Assembly (NCBI GenBank): GCA_052090825.1
Contig: JBQDBK010000003.1
Span: 62,001-126,000 of the forward strand
DNA: 64,000 nucleotides
Reading direction: 5' to 3'
Source: JBQDBK01 sp052090825
GTDB taxonomy: Bacteria; Bacillota; Clostridia; Tissierellales; Peptoniphilaceae
This document shows, piece by piece, positions 16,661 to 25,528 of the stretch. The translations under genes were made by a program, and so were the position numbers. The notes below the pieces were generated by a model, which did no database searches, was not told the DNA's origin, and saw nothing but the letters and a program-made list of their open reading frames with translations. How positions within the stretch are numbered: position 1 is the first letter of the stretch; each line of letters begins with the position of its first letter.

Positions 16661-19284
16661 TTATTAGTTAATTCAGCTAATTCTGTTATTGCTGGAACAT
16701 CATTTTCATTATCAACAACATTATCTCTAGCTTTTATAGCATCAATCATGTCTTGAAGTAATGCTTTTTCAGTAGTTAATTCAGCTTTAACTTCATCACT
16801 TGCTGAATTATAATTACCTATAGCAGTATTAAGATCTGCTGCAGCACTGTCAAGATCTGCTTGTACTGTTAAAGCATTAATTTGATCAACAGTCTTTAAA
16901 GTTGCTATTTCATCTTTAATAGCTTTTGCATCATCAATAATTTGTTGTACATCTGCAAATTGAGCTTTAACTTCATCTAGTTTATCTAGATAAACTTGTT
17001 CTAATTCAGATTCCTCTGCAATAGTTAATTCATCAATTGCTTTTTCAATCTTTTCAACATCTGCTTTAGCTTCTTCTAAATTAGCTACTGTTACCTTATC
17101 AGGATTATATTCATTGTTTGCTTTTTCAACTAAATCTCTGATTGCTTGAACATTGTCTGTAAATATAATTGGTGTTTCAGATCCATCATTCATTCTGAAG
17201 TTATCAGCAAATGCTTTACCAAAGAATCCACCCATATCAGTATTTACATCAAATACTATTTCATGTCCAATGTGTTTTCTTAATTCTGCTACTTTATCAG
17301 TTGTAATATAGTAGAATGCTCTTCCCATGTTATCTTCTTGGTTAAAGATTGAGTTATAAGAGTCTACTGTTATTGTTGCAAAGTTTCCATTTGCATTTGT
17401 GTTTACTTCTAATAATTTTGCTACAACTGTATCGCCATAAATTGATTTTATTACATTTCTCATTGAACCTTCAACTTTTGTTGATTCTGGTAAAATTGAA
17501 AGTATATCAATTTTTGTGCTCTTATCTGTTGTTGCAAATTGAACTTTTGCTCCAACTTCTAAGTCTTTGAATTGTTTTGCATTAAAGATGTCTGCATCTC
17601 TAGTGTCTACTACTGTTTTGTAGTTGTTAACGTCTCTTAATTCAAGTTCTTTTCCGTCGTTGTAAATCTTCATAACTTCTACAACTGGGAATTCTACTTT
17701 ATCGCTGTGGTCAATTTCTGTAGAAATTGAATCATATCCATTAGCTGCTGTATTAACTTCTACTACATCCCATTTATCTCCATAGTTATATGGGAAGTTT
17801 GCAATGTTATCAAAGAAGTCTTTGTCCATTAATTTTCCATCAGTGTTTTCTAAAGTAGCTTTTCCATTGTAGTTAGATTCGTTTACTACTCTGTAAAGGT
17901 CTCCATCTACTGATTTTGAAACTACGTTAAATACTATAACTTTTGCATTTTCATCAGAAGTGTCAAATCCTTTGATTGCTGATTTGTGAGAATCTGAATC
18001 AAATCCTGCATATACGTTTGGTACTGAATATCCAGCTTGATAATTTTGGAATCCAACTAATCTTAAAGCTTCAGTTATATCTTCAACTTCTTTCATAATG
18101 TTGTTAGCTGGGTTAGCTACATATACTTTAGTGTCATCATTAACATCTAAAGCTTGTACTAATTTTCCTCTGTGCATAAATTTAACTTTATCTACAGAAG
18201 TTTTGCTTGAGTTAAAGTCAAATTGTACATATCCTTCTAAATAATTAACATCTCCTACATTTTTAAGAGTGTCAATATCTGTGAACCCAGTTTCTACAGT
18301 GTAATCAGCTACGCCTTCCCATCTCTTGTTTTTAACTGGATCATTTGCTGGTGCATTTAATGCCATTTCTTTAGGGTTACCTAGTTCAAGAATGTGAGTA
18401 ACTTCGTTTTTGTCGTTAGTCATAATTCTTACTAGAGAACCATAGTAGTATTCTGCATTAGTAATGTTTTCAACTTTTATTACGTTAGATACATTTTTTT
18501 CTAATGTGTTAACTAAAACTGTTTTGTCAGTTAATTTGTAAGTTTGGTCTTTATCTTGGTTAAGAACTAATTCGTTGTTCTTTAATGAAGATAATACTCC
18601 TACTTTATCGTTAGCTGGTACTCTTTTGAAGTTAGCCATTTTGTAAAGAGCATTGTAAACCATTGTGAAAGCGTCAGCTCTGTTTGCTGCTTTATTAGAA
18701 TCTGCAACTGTTACGTCATCAAGAATTCCTAATTGTGCTGCCCAAGTCATCCATTGTGATGCCCAGTTTTTGTTAGCCATTGTTACCATGTCAGCTGTTA
18801 AATCTTCTTTAACTAGAACTACTAACATTTTTGCAAGTTCTGCATATGTTACGTCATTTTCTGGTTTGAAAGATTTGTCTGGGTAACCTTGTAACATTGC
18901 TTGTCCGTTAGCTTCTGCTGGAACTGTTGTTCCTACAGTGATAACTCCATTAGCCCAGTGTGAAGTTTCAACGTCACTATAAAGTTTCATTGAACCTTGT
19001 AATTTTTCAGCTAATTCTTTGTTACCATTAGCGAATACTAATAATTTAGTAATTTCGGATCTTTTAATGTTTTTGTCAAATCCGTAGTCTCCATCTTCAT
19101 AACCTTCAACAAATTTTTTGTCGATAATATATTGGATTTTGTTTTCTTTTCCAACTATTTTTTCAACTTTTTCTGTAGCTTTTTCTTCTTTAGCTTCAGT
19201 TTTTGTTTCGGCTGCGAAGACAGATGTGAATGTTCCTAGTACCATTACTAAAGCAAGTACTAGTGATAATATCTTCTTGTTCAT
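16657..19284 (-). CDS. SLH-domain surface (S-layer-type) protein, copy A
   Basis: This 875-residue exported protein has a signal peptide (MNKKILSLVLALVMVLGTF, cleaved near VFA-A, residue 25) and an acidic linker. Three S-layer-homology repeats follow at about residues 50-220, with FVEGYEDGDYGFDKNIKRSE, LQGYPDKSFKPENDVTYAE and a third degenerate copy. These bind pyruvylated secondary wall polymer. A long middle region (about 220-740) is beta-rich and unrecognised. The last 130 residues are helical, with repeated EKAxxD...IxxLKxxDQINAL patterns like wall-protein coiled spacers. The first 780 residues match copy B almost exactly while the C-terminus is different. It has its own 5' leader and a giant terminator. 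Confidence 0.92.
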   Translation of the reverse strand: MNKKILSLVLALVMVLGTFTSVFAAETKTEAKEEKATEKVEKIVGKENKIQYIIDKKFVEGYEDGDYGFDKNIKRSEITKLLVFANGNKELAEKLQGSMKLYSDVETSHWANGVITVGTTVPAEANGQAMLQGYPDKSFKPENDVTYAELAKMLVVLVKEDLTADMVTMANKNWASQWMTWAAQLGILDDVTVADSNKAANRADAFTMVYNALYKMANFKRVPANDKVGVLSSLKNNELVLNQDKDQTYKLTDKTVLVNTLEKNVSNVIKVENITNAEYYYGSLVRIMTNDKNEVTHILELGNPKEMALNAPANDPVKNKRWEGVADYTVETGFTDIDTLKNVGDVNYLEGYVQFDFNSSKTSVDKVKFMHRGKLVQALDVNDDTKVYVANPANNIMKEVEDITEALRLVGFQNYQAGYSVPNVYAGFDSDSHKSAIKGFDTSDENAKVIVFNVVSKSVDGDLYRVVNESNYNGKATLENTDGKLMDKDFFDNIANFPYNYGDKWDVVEVNTAANGYDSISTEIDHSDKVEFPVVEVMKIYNDGKELELRDVNNYKTVVDTRDADIFNAKQFKDLEVGAKVQFATTDKSTKIDILSILPESTKVEGSMRNVIKSIYGDTVVAKLLEVNTNANGNFATITVDSYNSIFNQEDNMGRAFYYITTDKVAELRKHIGHEIVFDVNTDMGGFFGKAFADNFRMNDGSETPIIFTDNVQAIRDLVEKANNEYNPDKVTVANLEEAKADVEKIEKAIDELTIAEESELEQVYLDKLDEVKAQFADVQQIIDDAKAIKDEIATLKTVDQINALTVQADLDSAAADLNTAIGNYNSASDEVKAELTTEKALLQDMIDAIKARDNVVDNENDVPAITELAELTNN

Positions 19285-19440
19285 TTGTCTTTCGACCTCC
19301 TTAAAATTTTTGTAGACCTACAAAAGTCTTAAGCTGTCCACTATGGATCAGCTCTAAGAGGGCGACAAATTAAAACACTACCCTTTTACAAATAATATTT
19401 AATTGTCATGTTCCTCTTTGTTATTATTATACACTAATAT
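16933..19440. repeat. 2.5-kb direct repeat, copy A
   Basis: This block aligns with 20086-22593 at a constant offset of 3153 bases. By eye I see only two base differences, both close to the 16933 end (around 16964 and 16975). It covers promoter -10, leader, signal peptide, SLH repeats and the middle region, and ends where the two C-termini diverge. Confidence 0.93.
19285..19440 (-). promoter_or_regulatory. Promoter and structured 5' leader of SLH copy A
   Basis: A TATAAT (plus-strand 19426-19431) begins a leader of about 130 bases. Two hairpins are visible: AGCTG(A)TCCA/TGGACAGCT at 19332-19353 and the palindrome TTTTGTAGGTCTACAAAA at 19307-19324. The second ends just before the AAGGAGG site. 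TTTACA lies 16 bases upstream of the -10, outside the duplicated block, so the two copies may have different -35 elements. The structured leader may stabilise the mRNA or control translation. Confidence 0.6.
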
Positions 19441-19501
19441 GACCCAATGTAAAATTACAGTTATATTACAAAGACTATGATTTTTGAAATATTTCTGTAG
19501 T

Positions 19502-19551
19502 AATAAATAAATAAAAAGATAGGCTTAGGCCTATCTTTTTATTTATTTATT
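19502..19551. terminator. 23-bp perfect hairpin ending SLH copy B
   Basis: Perfect 23-base arms (19502-19524, 19529-19551) with a TTAG loop. The copy B stop codon (19543-19545) is inside the stem. Sequence is unrelated to the copy A hairpin, but the design is the same. Confidence 0.9.
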
Positions 19552-22437
19552 GTAAACATATCTTTCAACTGATACAGTTCCATCTCTGTATATAGCAATT
19601 TTAGCTATTTTATCAGTCTTTTTAACTGTTCCATTTAAAATAGTGATAAAATATGGTTTATTAATAACAGAAACATCTTCATCTTTTATATTATCCCAAG
19701 TTTCTGGTGTAACAAAACCATCTGCTACCTTAACTTTTCCATCTGCTACTGTAATCTTGCTTGTATCAAGCTCAAGACCAGTTGCATCTTTATATCTAGT
19801 AGCAAAGTCAGCTAATTCAACAACTGCTTGTGAGTTCCCATCTTTAACAGCTGTAGACATAACATAAAGATCATCTCTAGAATCTACATCCGCTACTTCT
19901 AATTCTTTTGCTGCATCTGCTGGAGCTGTTTGAGCTTTTAGGTCATTTAACTTGTCTAAAAGTTTTGTTTTTTCAGTACCATCTTCCATAGCATTAACTT
20001 TATCTAATTCTTCTTTAAACTCTTTAAAAGTAATAGGATCATTAGCTTCTTTTTTTGCTTCTAAATTAGAAATTGCTTCTTTAGAATCAATAATTTGTTG
20101 TACATCTGCAAATTGATCTTTAACTTCGTCTAGTTTATCTAGATAAACTTGTTCTAATTCAGATTCCTCTGCAATAGTTAATTCATCAATTGCTTTTTCA
20201 ATCTTTTCAACATCTGCTTTAGCTTCTTCTAAATTAGCTACTGTTACCTTATCAGGATTATATTCATTGTTTGCTTTTTCAACTAAATCTCTGATTGCTT
20301 GAACATTGTCTGTAAATATAATTGGTGTTTCAGATCCATCATTCATTCTGAAGTTATCAGCAAATGCTTTACCAAAGAATCCACCCATATCAGTATTTAC
20401 ATCAAATACTATTTCATGTCCAATGTGTTTTCTTAATTCTGCTACTTTATCAGTTGTAATATAGTAGAATGCTCTTCCCATGTTATCTTCTTGGTTAAAG
20501 ATTGAGTTATAAGAGTCTACTGTTATTGTTGCAAAGTTTCCATTTGCATTTGTGTTTACTTCTAATAATTTTGCTACAACTGTATCGCCATAAATTGATT
20601 TTATTACATTTCTCATTGAACCTTCAACTTTTGTTGATTCTGGTAAAATTGAAAGTATATCAATTTTTGTGCTCTTATCTGTTGTTGCAAATTGAACTTT
20701 TGCTCCAACTTCTAAGTCTTTGAATTGTTTTGCATTAAAGATGTCTGCATCTCTAGTGTCTACTACTGTTTTGTAGTTGTTAACGTCTCTTAATTCAAGT
20801 TCTTTTCCGTCGTTGTAAATCTTCATAACTTCTACAACTGGGAATTCTACTTTATCGCTGTGGTCAATTTCTGTAGAAATTGAATCATATCCATTAGCTG
20901 CTGTATTAACTTCTACTACATCCCATTTATCTCCATAGTTATATGGGAAGTTTGCAATGTTATCAAAGAAGTCTTTGTCCATTAATTTTCCATCAGTGTT
21001 TTCTAAAGTAGCTTTTCCATTGTAGTTAGATTCGTTTACTACTCTGTAAAGGTCTCCATCTACTGATTTTGAAACTACGTTAAATACTATAACTTTTGCA
21101 TTTTCATCAGAAGTGTCAAATCCTTTGATTGCTGATTTGTGAGAATCTGAATCAAATCCTGCATATACGTTTGGTACTGAATATCCAGCTTGATAATTTT
21201 GGAATCCAACTAATCTTAAAGCTTCAGTTATATCTTCAACTTCTTTCATAATGTTGTTAGCTGGGTTAGCTACATATACTTTAGTGTCATCATTAACATC
21301 TAAAGCTTGTACTAATTTTCCTCTGTGCATAAATTTAACTTTATCTACAGAAGTTTTGCTTGAGTTAAAGTCAAATTGTACATATCCTTCTAAATAATTA
21401 ACATCTCCTACATTTTTAAGAGTGTCAATATCTGTGAACCCAGTTTCTACAGTGTAATCAGCTACGCCTTCCCATCTCTTGTTTTTAACTGGATCATTTG
21501 CTGGTGCATTTAATGCCATTTCTTTAGGGTTACCTAGTTCAAGAATGTGAGTAACTTCGTTTTTGTCGTTAGTCATAATTCTTACTAGAGAACCATAGTA
21601 GTATTCTGCATTAGTAATGTTTTCAACTTTTATTACGTTAGATACATTTTTTTCTAATGTGTTAACTAAAACTGTTTTGTCAGTTAATTTGTAAGTTTGG
21701 TCTTTATCTTGGTTAAGAACTAATTCGTTGTTCTTTAATGAAGATAATACTCCTACTTTATCGTTAGCTGGTACTCTTTTGAAGTTAGCCATTTTGTAAA
21801 GAGCATTGTAAACCATTGTGAAAGCGTCAGCTCTGTTTGCTGCTTTATTAGAATCTGCAACTGTTACGTCATCAAGAATTCCTAATTGTGCTGCCCAAGT
21901 CATCCATTGTGATGCCCAGTTTTTGTTAGCCATTGTTACCATGTCAGCTGTTAAATCTTCTTTAACTAGAACTACTAACATTTTTGCAAGTTCTGCATAT
22001 GTTACGTCATTTTCTGGTTTGAAAGATTTGTCTGGGTAACCTTGTAACATTGCTTGTCCGTTAGCTTCTGCTGGAACTGTTGTTCCTACAGTGATAACTC
22101 CATTAGCCCAGTGTGAAGTTTCAACGTCACTATAAAGTTTCATTGAACCTTGTAATTTTTCAGCTAATTCTTTGTTACCATTAGCGAATACTAATAATTT
22201 AGTAATTTCGGATCTTTTAATGTTTTTGTCAAATCCGTAGTCTCCATCTTCATAACCTTCAACAAATTTTTTGTCGATAATATATTGGATTTTGTTTTCT
22301 TTTCCAACTATTTTTTCAACTTTTTCTGTAGCTTTTTCTTCTTTAGCTTCAGTTTTTGTTTCGGCTGCGAAGACAGATGTGAATGTTCCTAGTACCATTA
22401 CTAAAGCAAGTACTAGTGATAATATCTTCTTGTTCAT
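19543..22437 (-). CDS. SLH-domain surface (S-layer-type) protein, copy B
   Basis: This 964-residue exported protein has the same signal peptide, three SLH repeats and middle region as copy A up to about residue 780. After QFADVQQIID the sequences part. Copy B has a helical stretch (EAISNLEAKKEANDP) and then a C-terminal domain of about 110 residues with AKELEVADVDSRDDLYVM and AIYRDGTVSVERYVYNK, which I do not recognise. It is upstream of copy A in transcription direction and has its own terminator. The exposed C-terminal part is probably the variable, functional end. Either copy could be the main S-layer protein. Confidence 0.92.
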   Translation of the reverse strand: MNKKILSLVLALVMVLGTFTSVFAAETKTEAKEEKATEKVEKIVGKENKIQYIIDKKFVEGYEDGDYGFDKNIKRSEITKLLVFANGNKELAEKLQGSMKLYSDVETSHWANGVITVGTTVPAEANGQAMLQGYPDKSFKPENDVTYAELAKMLVVLVKEDLTADMVTMANKNWASQWMTWAAQLGILDDVTVADSNKAANRADAFTMVYNALYKMANFKRVPANDKVGVLSSLKNNELVLNQDKDQTYKLTDKTVLVNTLEKNVSNVIKVENITNAEYYYGSLVRIMTNDKNEVTHILELGNPKEMALNAPANDPVKNKRWEGVADYTVETGFTDIDTLKNVGDVNYLEGYVQFDFNSSKTSVDKVKFMHRGKLVQALDVNDDTKVYVANPANNIMKEVEDITEALRLVGFQNYQAGYSVPNVYAGFDSDSHKSAIKGFDTSDENAKVIVFNVVSKSVDGDLYRVVNESNYNGKATLENTDGKLMDKDFFDNIANFPYNYGDKWDVVEVNTAANGYDSISTEIDHSDKVEFPVVEVMKIYNDGKELELRDVNNYKTVVDTRDADIFNAKQFKDLEVGAKVQFATTDKSTKIDILSILPESTKVEGSMRNVIKSIYGDTVVAKLLEVNTNANGNFATITVDSYNSIFNQEDNMGRAFYYITTDKVAELRKHIGHEIVFDVNTDMGGFFGKAFADNFRMNDGSETPIIFTDNVQAIRDLVEKANNEYNPDKVTVANLEEAKADVEKIEKAIDELTIAEESELEQVYLDKLDEVKDQFADVQQIIDSKEAISNLEAKKEANDPITFKEFKEELDKVNAMEDGTEKTKLLDKLNDLKAQTAPADAAKELEVADVDSRDDLYVMSTAVKDGNSQAVVELADFATRYKDATGLELDTSKITVADGKVKVADGFVTPETWDNIKDEDVSVINKPYFITILNGTVKKTDKIAKIAIYRDGTVSVERYVYNK

Positions 22438-22593
22438 TTGTCTTTCGACCTCCTTAAAATTTTTGTAGACCTACAAAAGTCTTAAGCTGTCCACTATGGA
22501 TCAGCTCTAAGAGGGCGACAAATTAAAACACTACCCTTTTACAAATAATATTTAATTGTCATGTTCCTCTTTGTTATTATTATACACTAATAT
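20086..22593. repeat. 2.5-kb direct repeat, copy B
   Basis: Partner of 16933-19440, 2508 bases long. Both copies lie in direct orientation, so homologous recombination between them would delete or amplify about 3.15 kb and yield a hybrid gene. Confidence 0.93.
22438..22593 (-). promoter_or_regulatory. Promoter and structured 5' leader of SLH copy B
   Basis: The same leader as copy A, with hairpins at 22485-22506 and 22460-22477 and TATAAT at 22579-22584. Sequence identity with copy A stops at 22593. The -35 area therefore differs, and here no TTTACA is seen at the equivalent position. Confidence 0.6.
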
Positions 22594-22749
22594 TAGTTAT
22601 ATTAAAATTACACTTGTATTACAAATCAGCTGAAAGGCTTAAAATTACAAGATTCCATTGGAATATTAAAGTATTGTATTTATTTTATACTATTCTTAGT
22701 ATAAAATAGTTTTGTTTTAAAAAAAAAGACGCCAATATAGGCGTCTTTT
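22594..22749 (-). terminator. Spacer with a 12-bp hairpin and the UPF0210-gene terminator
   Basis: 22681-22708 is a perfect 12-bp inverted repeat (TATTTTATACTA arms, TTCT loop). 22724-22749 is a GC-containing hairpin (AAGACGCC/GGCGTCTT), with T residues on the minus strand, that ends the UPF0210 gene. The rest is AT-rich and holds no gene. Confidence 0.75.
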
Positions 22750-22752
22750 AAT

Positions 22753-24108
22753 TTAGTTTTTAAAGCTATGGATTGGGGCTGGGATTAAACCACCTCTAGC
22801 TACGAATTTTTCTGATTGAACATTTCCTATATCCATTATTGGCGCATAGCCTAGTAGGCCTCCAAATTCTGCCTTGTCTCCTACTTTTTTCCCATAGACT
22901 GGTATTACTCTTACTGCCGTTGTCTTGTTGTTTATTACTCCTATGGCTGCTTCGTCAGCTATAATTGCTGATATGGTTGAGGCACTTGTGTCTCCTGGTA
23001 TTGCAATCATATCTAGTCCTACTGAACAAACTGAGGTCATGGCTTCTAGTTTGTCAAAGGTTAGGTGGCCTGAGCTAGCTGCTGCTATCATACCTTCATC
23101 TTCTGAAACTGGTATAAAGGCTCCTGAAAGTCCTCCTACATTGGAAGATGCCATAATTCCGCCTTTTTTTACTGCGTCGTTTAGCATGGCAAGGGCTGCT
23201 GTTGTACCGTGACCTCCTACTGTATCTATTCCTATTTCTTCTAAGATTCTGCCTACGCTATCTCCTACTGCTGGGGTTGGGGCTAGGGACAAGTCAATTA
23301 TCCCAAAGTTTGTGTCTAATCTTTTGGCTGCTTCTCTTCCTACTAATTCGCCCATCCTTGCTATTTTAAAGGCTGTTTTCTTTATGGTTTCTGCTACTAC
23401 ATCAAAGGGCTGTCCTTTGACTTTTTCTAGGGCACATTTTACTACTCCTGGTCCTGAAACTCCTACATTTATTATAGAGTCTGCTTCTCCTACTCCATGG
23501 AAGGCTCCTGCCATAAAAGGATTGTCTTCTACTGCATTGGCAAACACTACAAGTTTTGCACAGCCTATTGAGTCTTGGTCTTTTGTTCTTTTAGCAAGGT
23601 CTTTTATAACTTTACCCATAGATGCTACTGCGTCCATATTTATTCCCGTTTTTGTTGAGCCTACATTTACACTGGAGCAAACGTAGTTTGTTGTTGAAAG
23701 GGCATGGGCTATGGAGTCTATTAAAACATAGTCTGCCTTATTAAAGCCTTTTTGGACTAGGGCTGAAAAACCTCCTACAAAGTCTACACCTACTTCTTTT
23801 GCTACTTTATCTAGGGTTTGAGCGTATATGGTGTAGTCATCTAGGTCTGTTGCTCCTGCTATAAGTGATATTGGTGTTACTGAAATTCTATTGTTTATTA
23901 TAGGAATTCCGTATAATTGGGATATTTCTTGTGATGTTTTTACTAGATTTTCAGTTTTTCTCATCATCTTTTCATAGATTTTTTTGTTGGCTACTTTTGG
24001 ATCTTGGTCTATGCAATCTAGTAGGGAAATTCCCATTGTTACCGTTCTTATGTCTAGGTTTTCTTGTTCTAGCATTCTAAGAGTTTCTAATATTTTACTA
24101 TTGTTCAT
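22753..24108 (-). CDS. PFL family protein (UPF0210, DUF711)
   Basis: This 451-residue protein matches the UPF0210/PFL family, which is structurally related to pyruvate-formate-lyase-like folds but has no established reaction. Conserved blocks visible are RTVTMGISLLDC at the N-terminus, VSVTPISLIAGATDLDD-type text near 105, GVSGPGVVKCALEK and GGHGTTAALAMLNDAVKKGG. The start is ATG at 24108 behind AAGGAGG; a longer frame to 24189 is unsupported. It follows an ACT-domain gene by ten bases, the conserved pairing for this family, which suggests that a small-molecule signal controls its activity. Confidence 0.92.
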   Translation of the reverse strand: MNNSKILETLRMLEQENLDIRTVTMGISLLDCIDQDPKVANKKIYEKMMRKTENLVKTSQEISQLYGIPIINNRISVTPISLIAGATDLDDYTIYAQTLDKVAKEVGVDFVGGFSALVQKGFNKADYVLIDSIAHALSTTNYVCSSVNVGSTKTGINMDAVASMGKVIKDLAKRTKDQDSIGCAKLVVFANAVEDNPFMAGAFHGVGEADSIINVGVSGPGVVKCALEKVKGQPFDVVAETIKKTAFKIARMGELVGREAAKRLDTNFGIIDLSLAPTPAVGDSVGRILEEIGIDTVGGHGTTAALAMLNDAVKKGGIMASSNVGGLSGAFIPVSEDEGMIAAASSGHLTFDKLEAMTSVCSVGLDMIAIPGDTSASTISAIIADEAAIGVINNKTTAVRVIPVYGKKVGDKAEFGGLLGYAPIMDIGNVQSEKFVARGGLIPAPIHSFKN

Positions 24109-24118
24109 CTCTTCCTCC

Positions 24119-24388
24119 TTATATTTGGTGCATAGAGTTAAAGATGTCTTCGTGTTGAACTTTAATGTACATCCCGATTTCTTCTCCAAGTTTTGTGAAT
24201 CCGTCTACTATTTCTTTAAATTCTACACTACTTTGAGATATGTCTACTATCATAAGCATGGTAAAGTAGTCATCCATTATAGTTTGGTTTATGTCTACTA
24301 TGTTTAGGTGGTATTTTACTACTAATTCTGTTGCTTTATAGACTATACCTATTTTATCGTCTCCTATAAATGTTATTACAGCTTTCAT
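24119..24388 (-). CDS. ACT domain-containing protein (UPF0237)
   Basis: This 89-residue protein is a single ACT domain (MKAVITFIGDDKIGIVYKAT, with NIVDINQTI near residue 34). Stand-alone ACT proteins bind amino acids or similar ligands and act as sensors; the UPF0237 subgroup is nearly always beside a PFL/UPF0210 gene, as here. The ligand is unknown. It has a ribosome site GGGAGG and ends ten bases before its partner. Confidence 0.92.
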   Translation of the reverse strand: MKAVITFIGDDKIGIVYKATELVVKYHLNIVDINQTIMDDYFTMLMIVDISQSSVEFKEIVDGFTKLGEEIGMYIKVQHEDIFNSMHQI

Positions 24389-24470
24389 TTTTACCTCCCA
24401 GTTTTCTCGTTTTGAATTATTATATCATAATTTTTTTGATATTTGCTCTTTTACTTAAATTTGAATTTAA

Positions 24471-24510
24471 AAGACTTTCAAACTAAGTTTTATTTTAGCT
24501 TGAAAGTCTT
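24471..24510 (-). terminator. Terminator of etfBA
   Basis: AAGACTTTCAA (24471-24481) pairs with TTGAAAGTCTT (24500-24510) around an 18-base loop, a few bases after the etfA stop, with T-rich flank on the minus strand. Confidence 0.75.
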
Positions 24511-24514
24511 ATTT

Positions 24515-25516
24515 TTAATTTAATGCTTTTTTCTTTTCTCTAATTTGTTCTATTAGGATTGGGACTATTTCAAATAGATCTGCTTGAATTGCATAGTGGG
24601 CTTCTTTCATTATTGGAGCATCTTTGTCCTTGTTTATGGCAACTATTATTTCTGAGTCTCTCATTCCCTGAAGGTGTTGGGTTGCTCCTGATATGCCTAT
24701 AGCAATATATAGTTTTGGTTTTACTTTTTGTCCTGAAACTCCTATAAAGTTTTCTTTTGGTATCCAAAGTTGGTCTGCTAGTGGTTTACTTCCTCCTAGG
24801 GCTGCTCCTAATTCTTCTGCTAATTCTTTTATTAACCCCATATTTTTTGGCTCCCTTAGTCCTAGCCCTCCTGCAACTATTATTTTTGCTTCTGAGATTT
24901 TTGGTGTTTTATCTCTTTTTTCTATTTGTCCTAGTATTTCAGTTAAAAAGTCTTTATCTTCTAGGGAAAAGTCTAGTTTTTCTACTGTTCCTTGTCTACT
25001 TTCATCTTTTTTAGCTGGTTTGAATACTGAATCTCCAAGTGTTCCTATTTGTGGATAGGTTGAGATCCTAATGTCTGAAAAAAGTTGACCATCAAAGCTT
25101 GGTCTTATCCACCTAAAGTCTTTCTTGTCTGATGTTAGCTTTATATCTGCACATTCTGCTACTAGACCTATATTTCTTCTGGCACATATTCTCCCTCCTA
25201 GGTCTCTTCCATTGCTTGTGGCTGAAATTAAGATAGCTAGTGGATTGTAGTCTTCTATTGTCTTATTTAAAATTTTTGTATAGGCTAAGGTTGTGTAATT
25301 TTTTAATTTTTCATCCTCTGCTAGGATTACTTTATCTGAACCTAGCTTTATTAGGTCTTGGGCTTGATCTTCTATTTTATCTCCTATTAAAAGTGTATAA
25401 ACTTCTTGGTTTATTTGGTCTGCTAGTTCTCTTGCTTTTCCTAGGATTTCTTTTGTTAGTTTTGATATTTTATTTTTTTCTAGTTCTGCTACTACTAAAA
25501 TATTTTTGTATTGCAT
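24515..25516 (-). CDS. etfA: Electron transfer flavoprotein, alpha subunit
   Basis: This 333-residue protein has the N-terminal ETF domain and a C-terminal FAD-binding domain, with GASRPLAD-like GSKPLADQLWIP and PKLYIAIGISGATQHLQGM (about 265-290). With EtfB it forms the FAD/AMP or bis-FAD heterodimer that moves electrons between dehydrogenases and ferredoxin or quinone. It follows etfB by 12 bases, with AAGGAGG as its ribosome site. No acyl-CoA or lactate dehydrogenase gene is adjacent, so its redox partner must be elsewhere. Confidence 0.95.
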   Translation of the reverse strand: MQYKNILVVAELEKNKISKLTKEILGKARELADQINQEVYTLLIGDKIEDQAQDLIKLGSDKVILAEDEKLKNYTTLAYTKILNKTIEDYNPLAILISATSNGRDLGGRICARRNIGLVAECADIKLTSDKKDFRWIRPSFDGQLFSDIRISTYPQIGTLGDSVFKPAKKDESRQGTVEKLDFSLEDKDFLTEILGQIEKRDKTPKISEAKIIVAGGLGLREPKNMGLIKELAEELGAALGGSKPLADQLWIPKENFIGVSGQKVKPKLYIAIGISGATQHLQGMRDSEIIVAINKDKDAPIMKEAHYAIQADLFEIVPILIEQIREKKKALN

Positions 25517-25528
25517 TATGCCACCTCC

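Noticed and set aside
16657..22437. Tandem SLH genes as an assembly duplication
   Set aside because: The C-terminal parts, terminators and upstream -35 regions differ, so two real genes exist; exact identity inside the block could still hide collapse errors.
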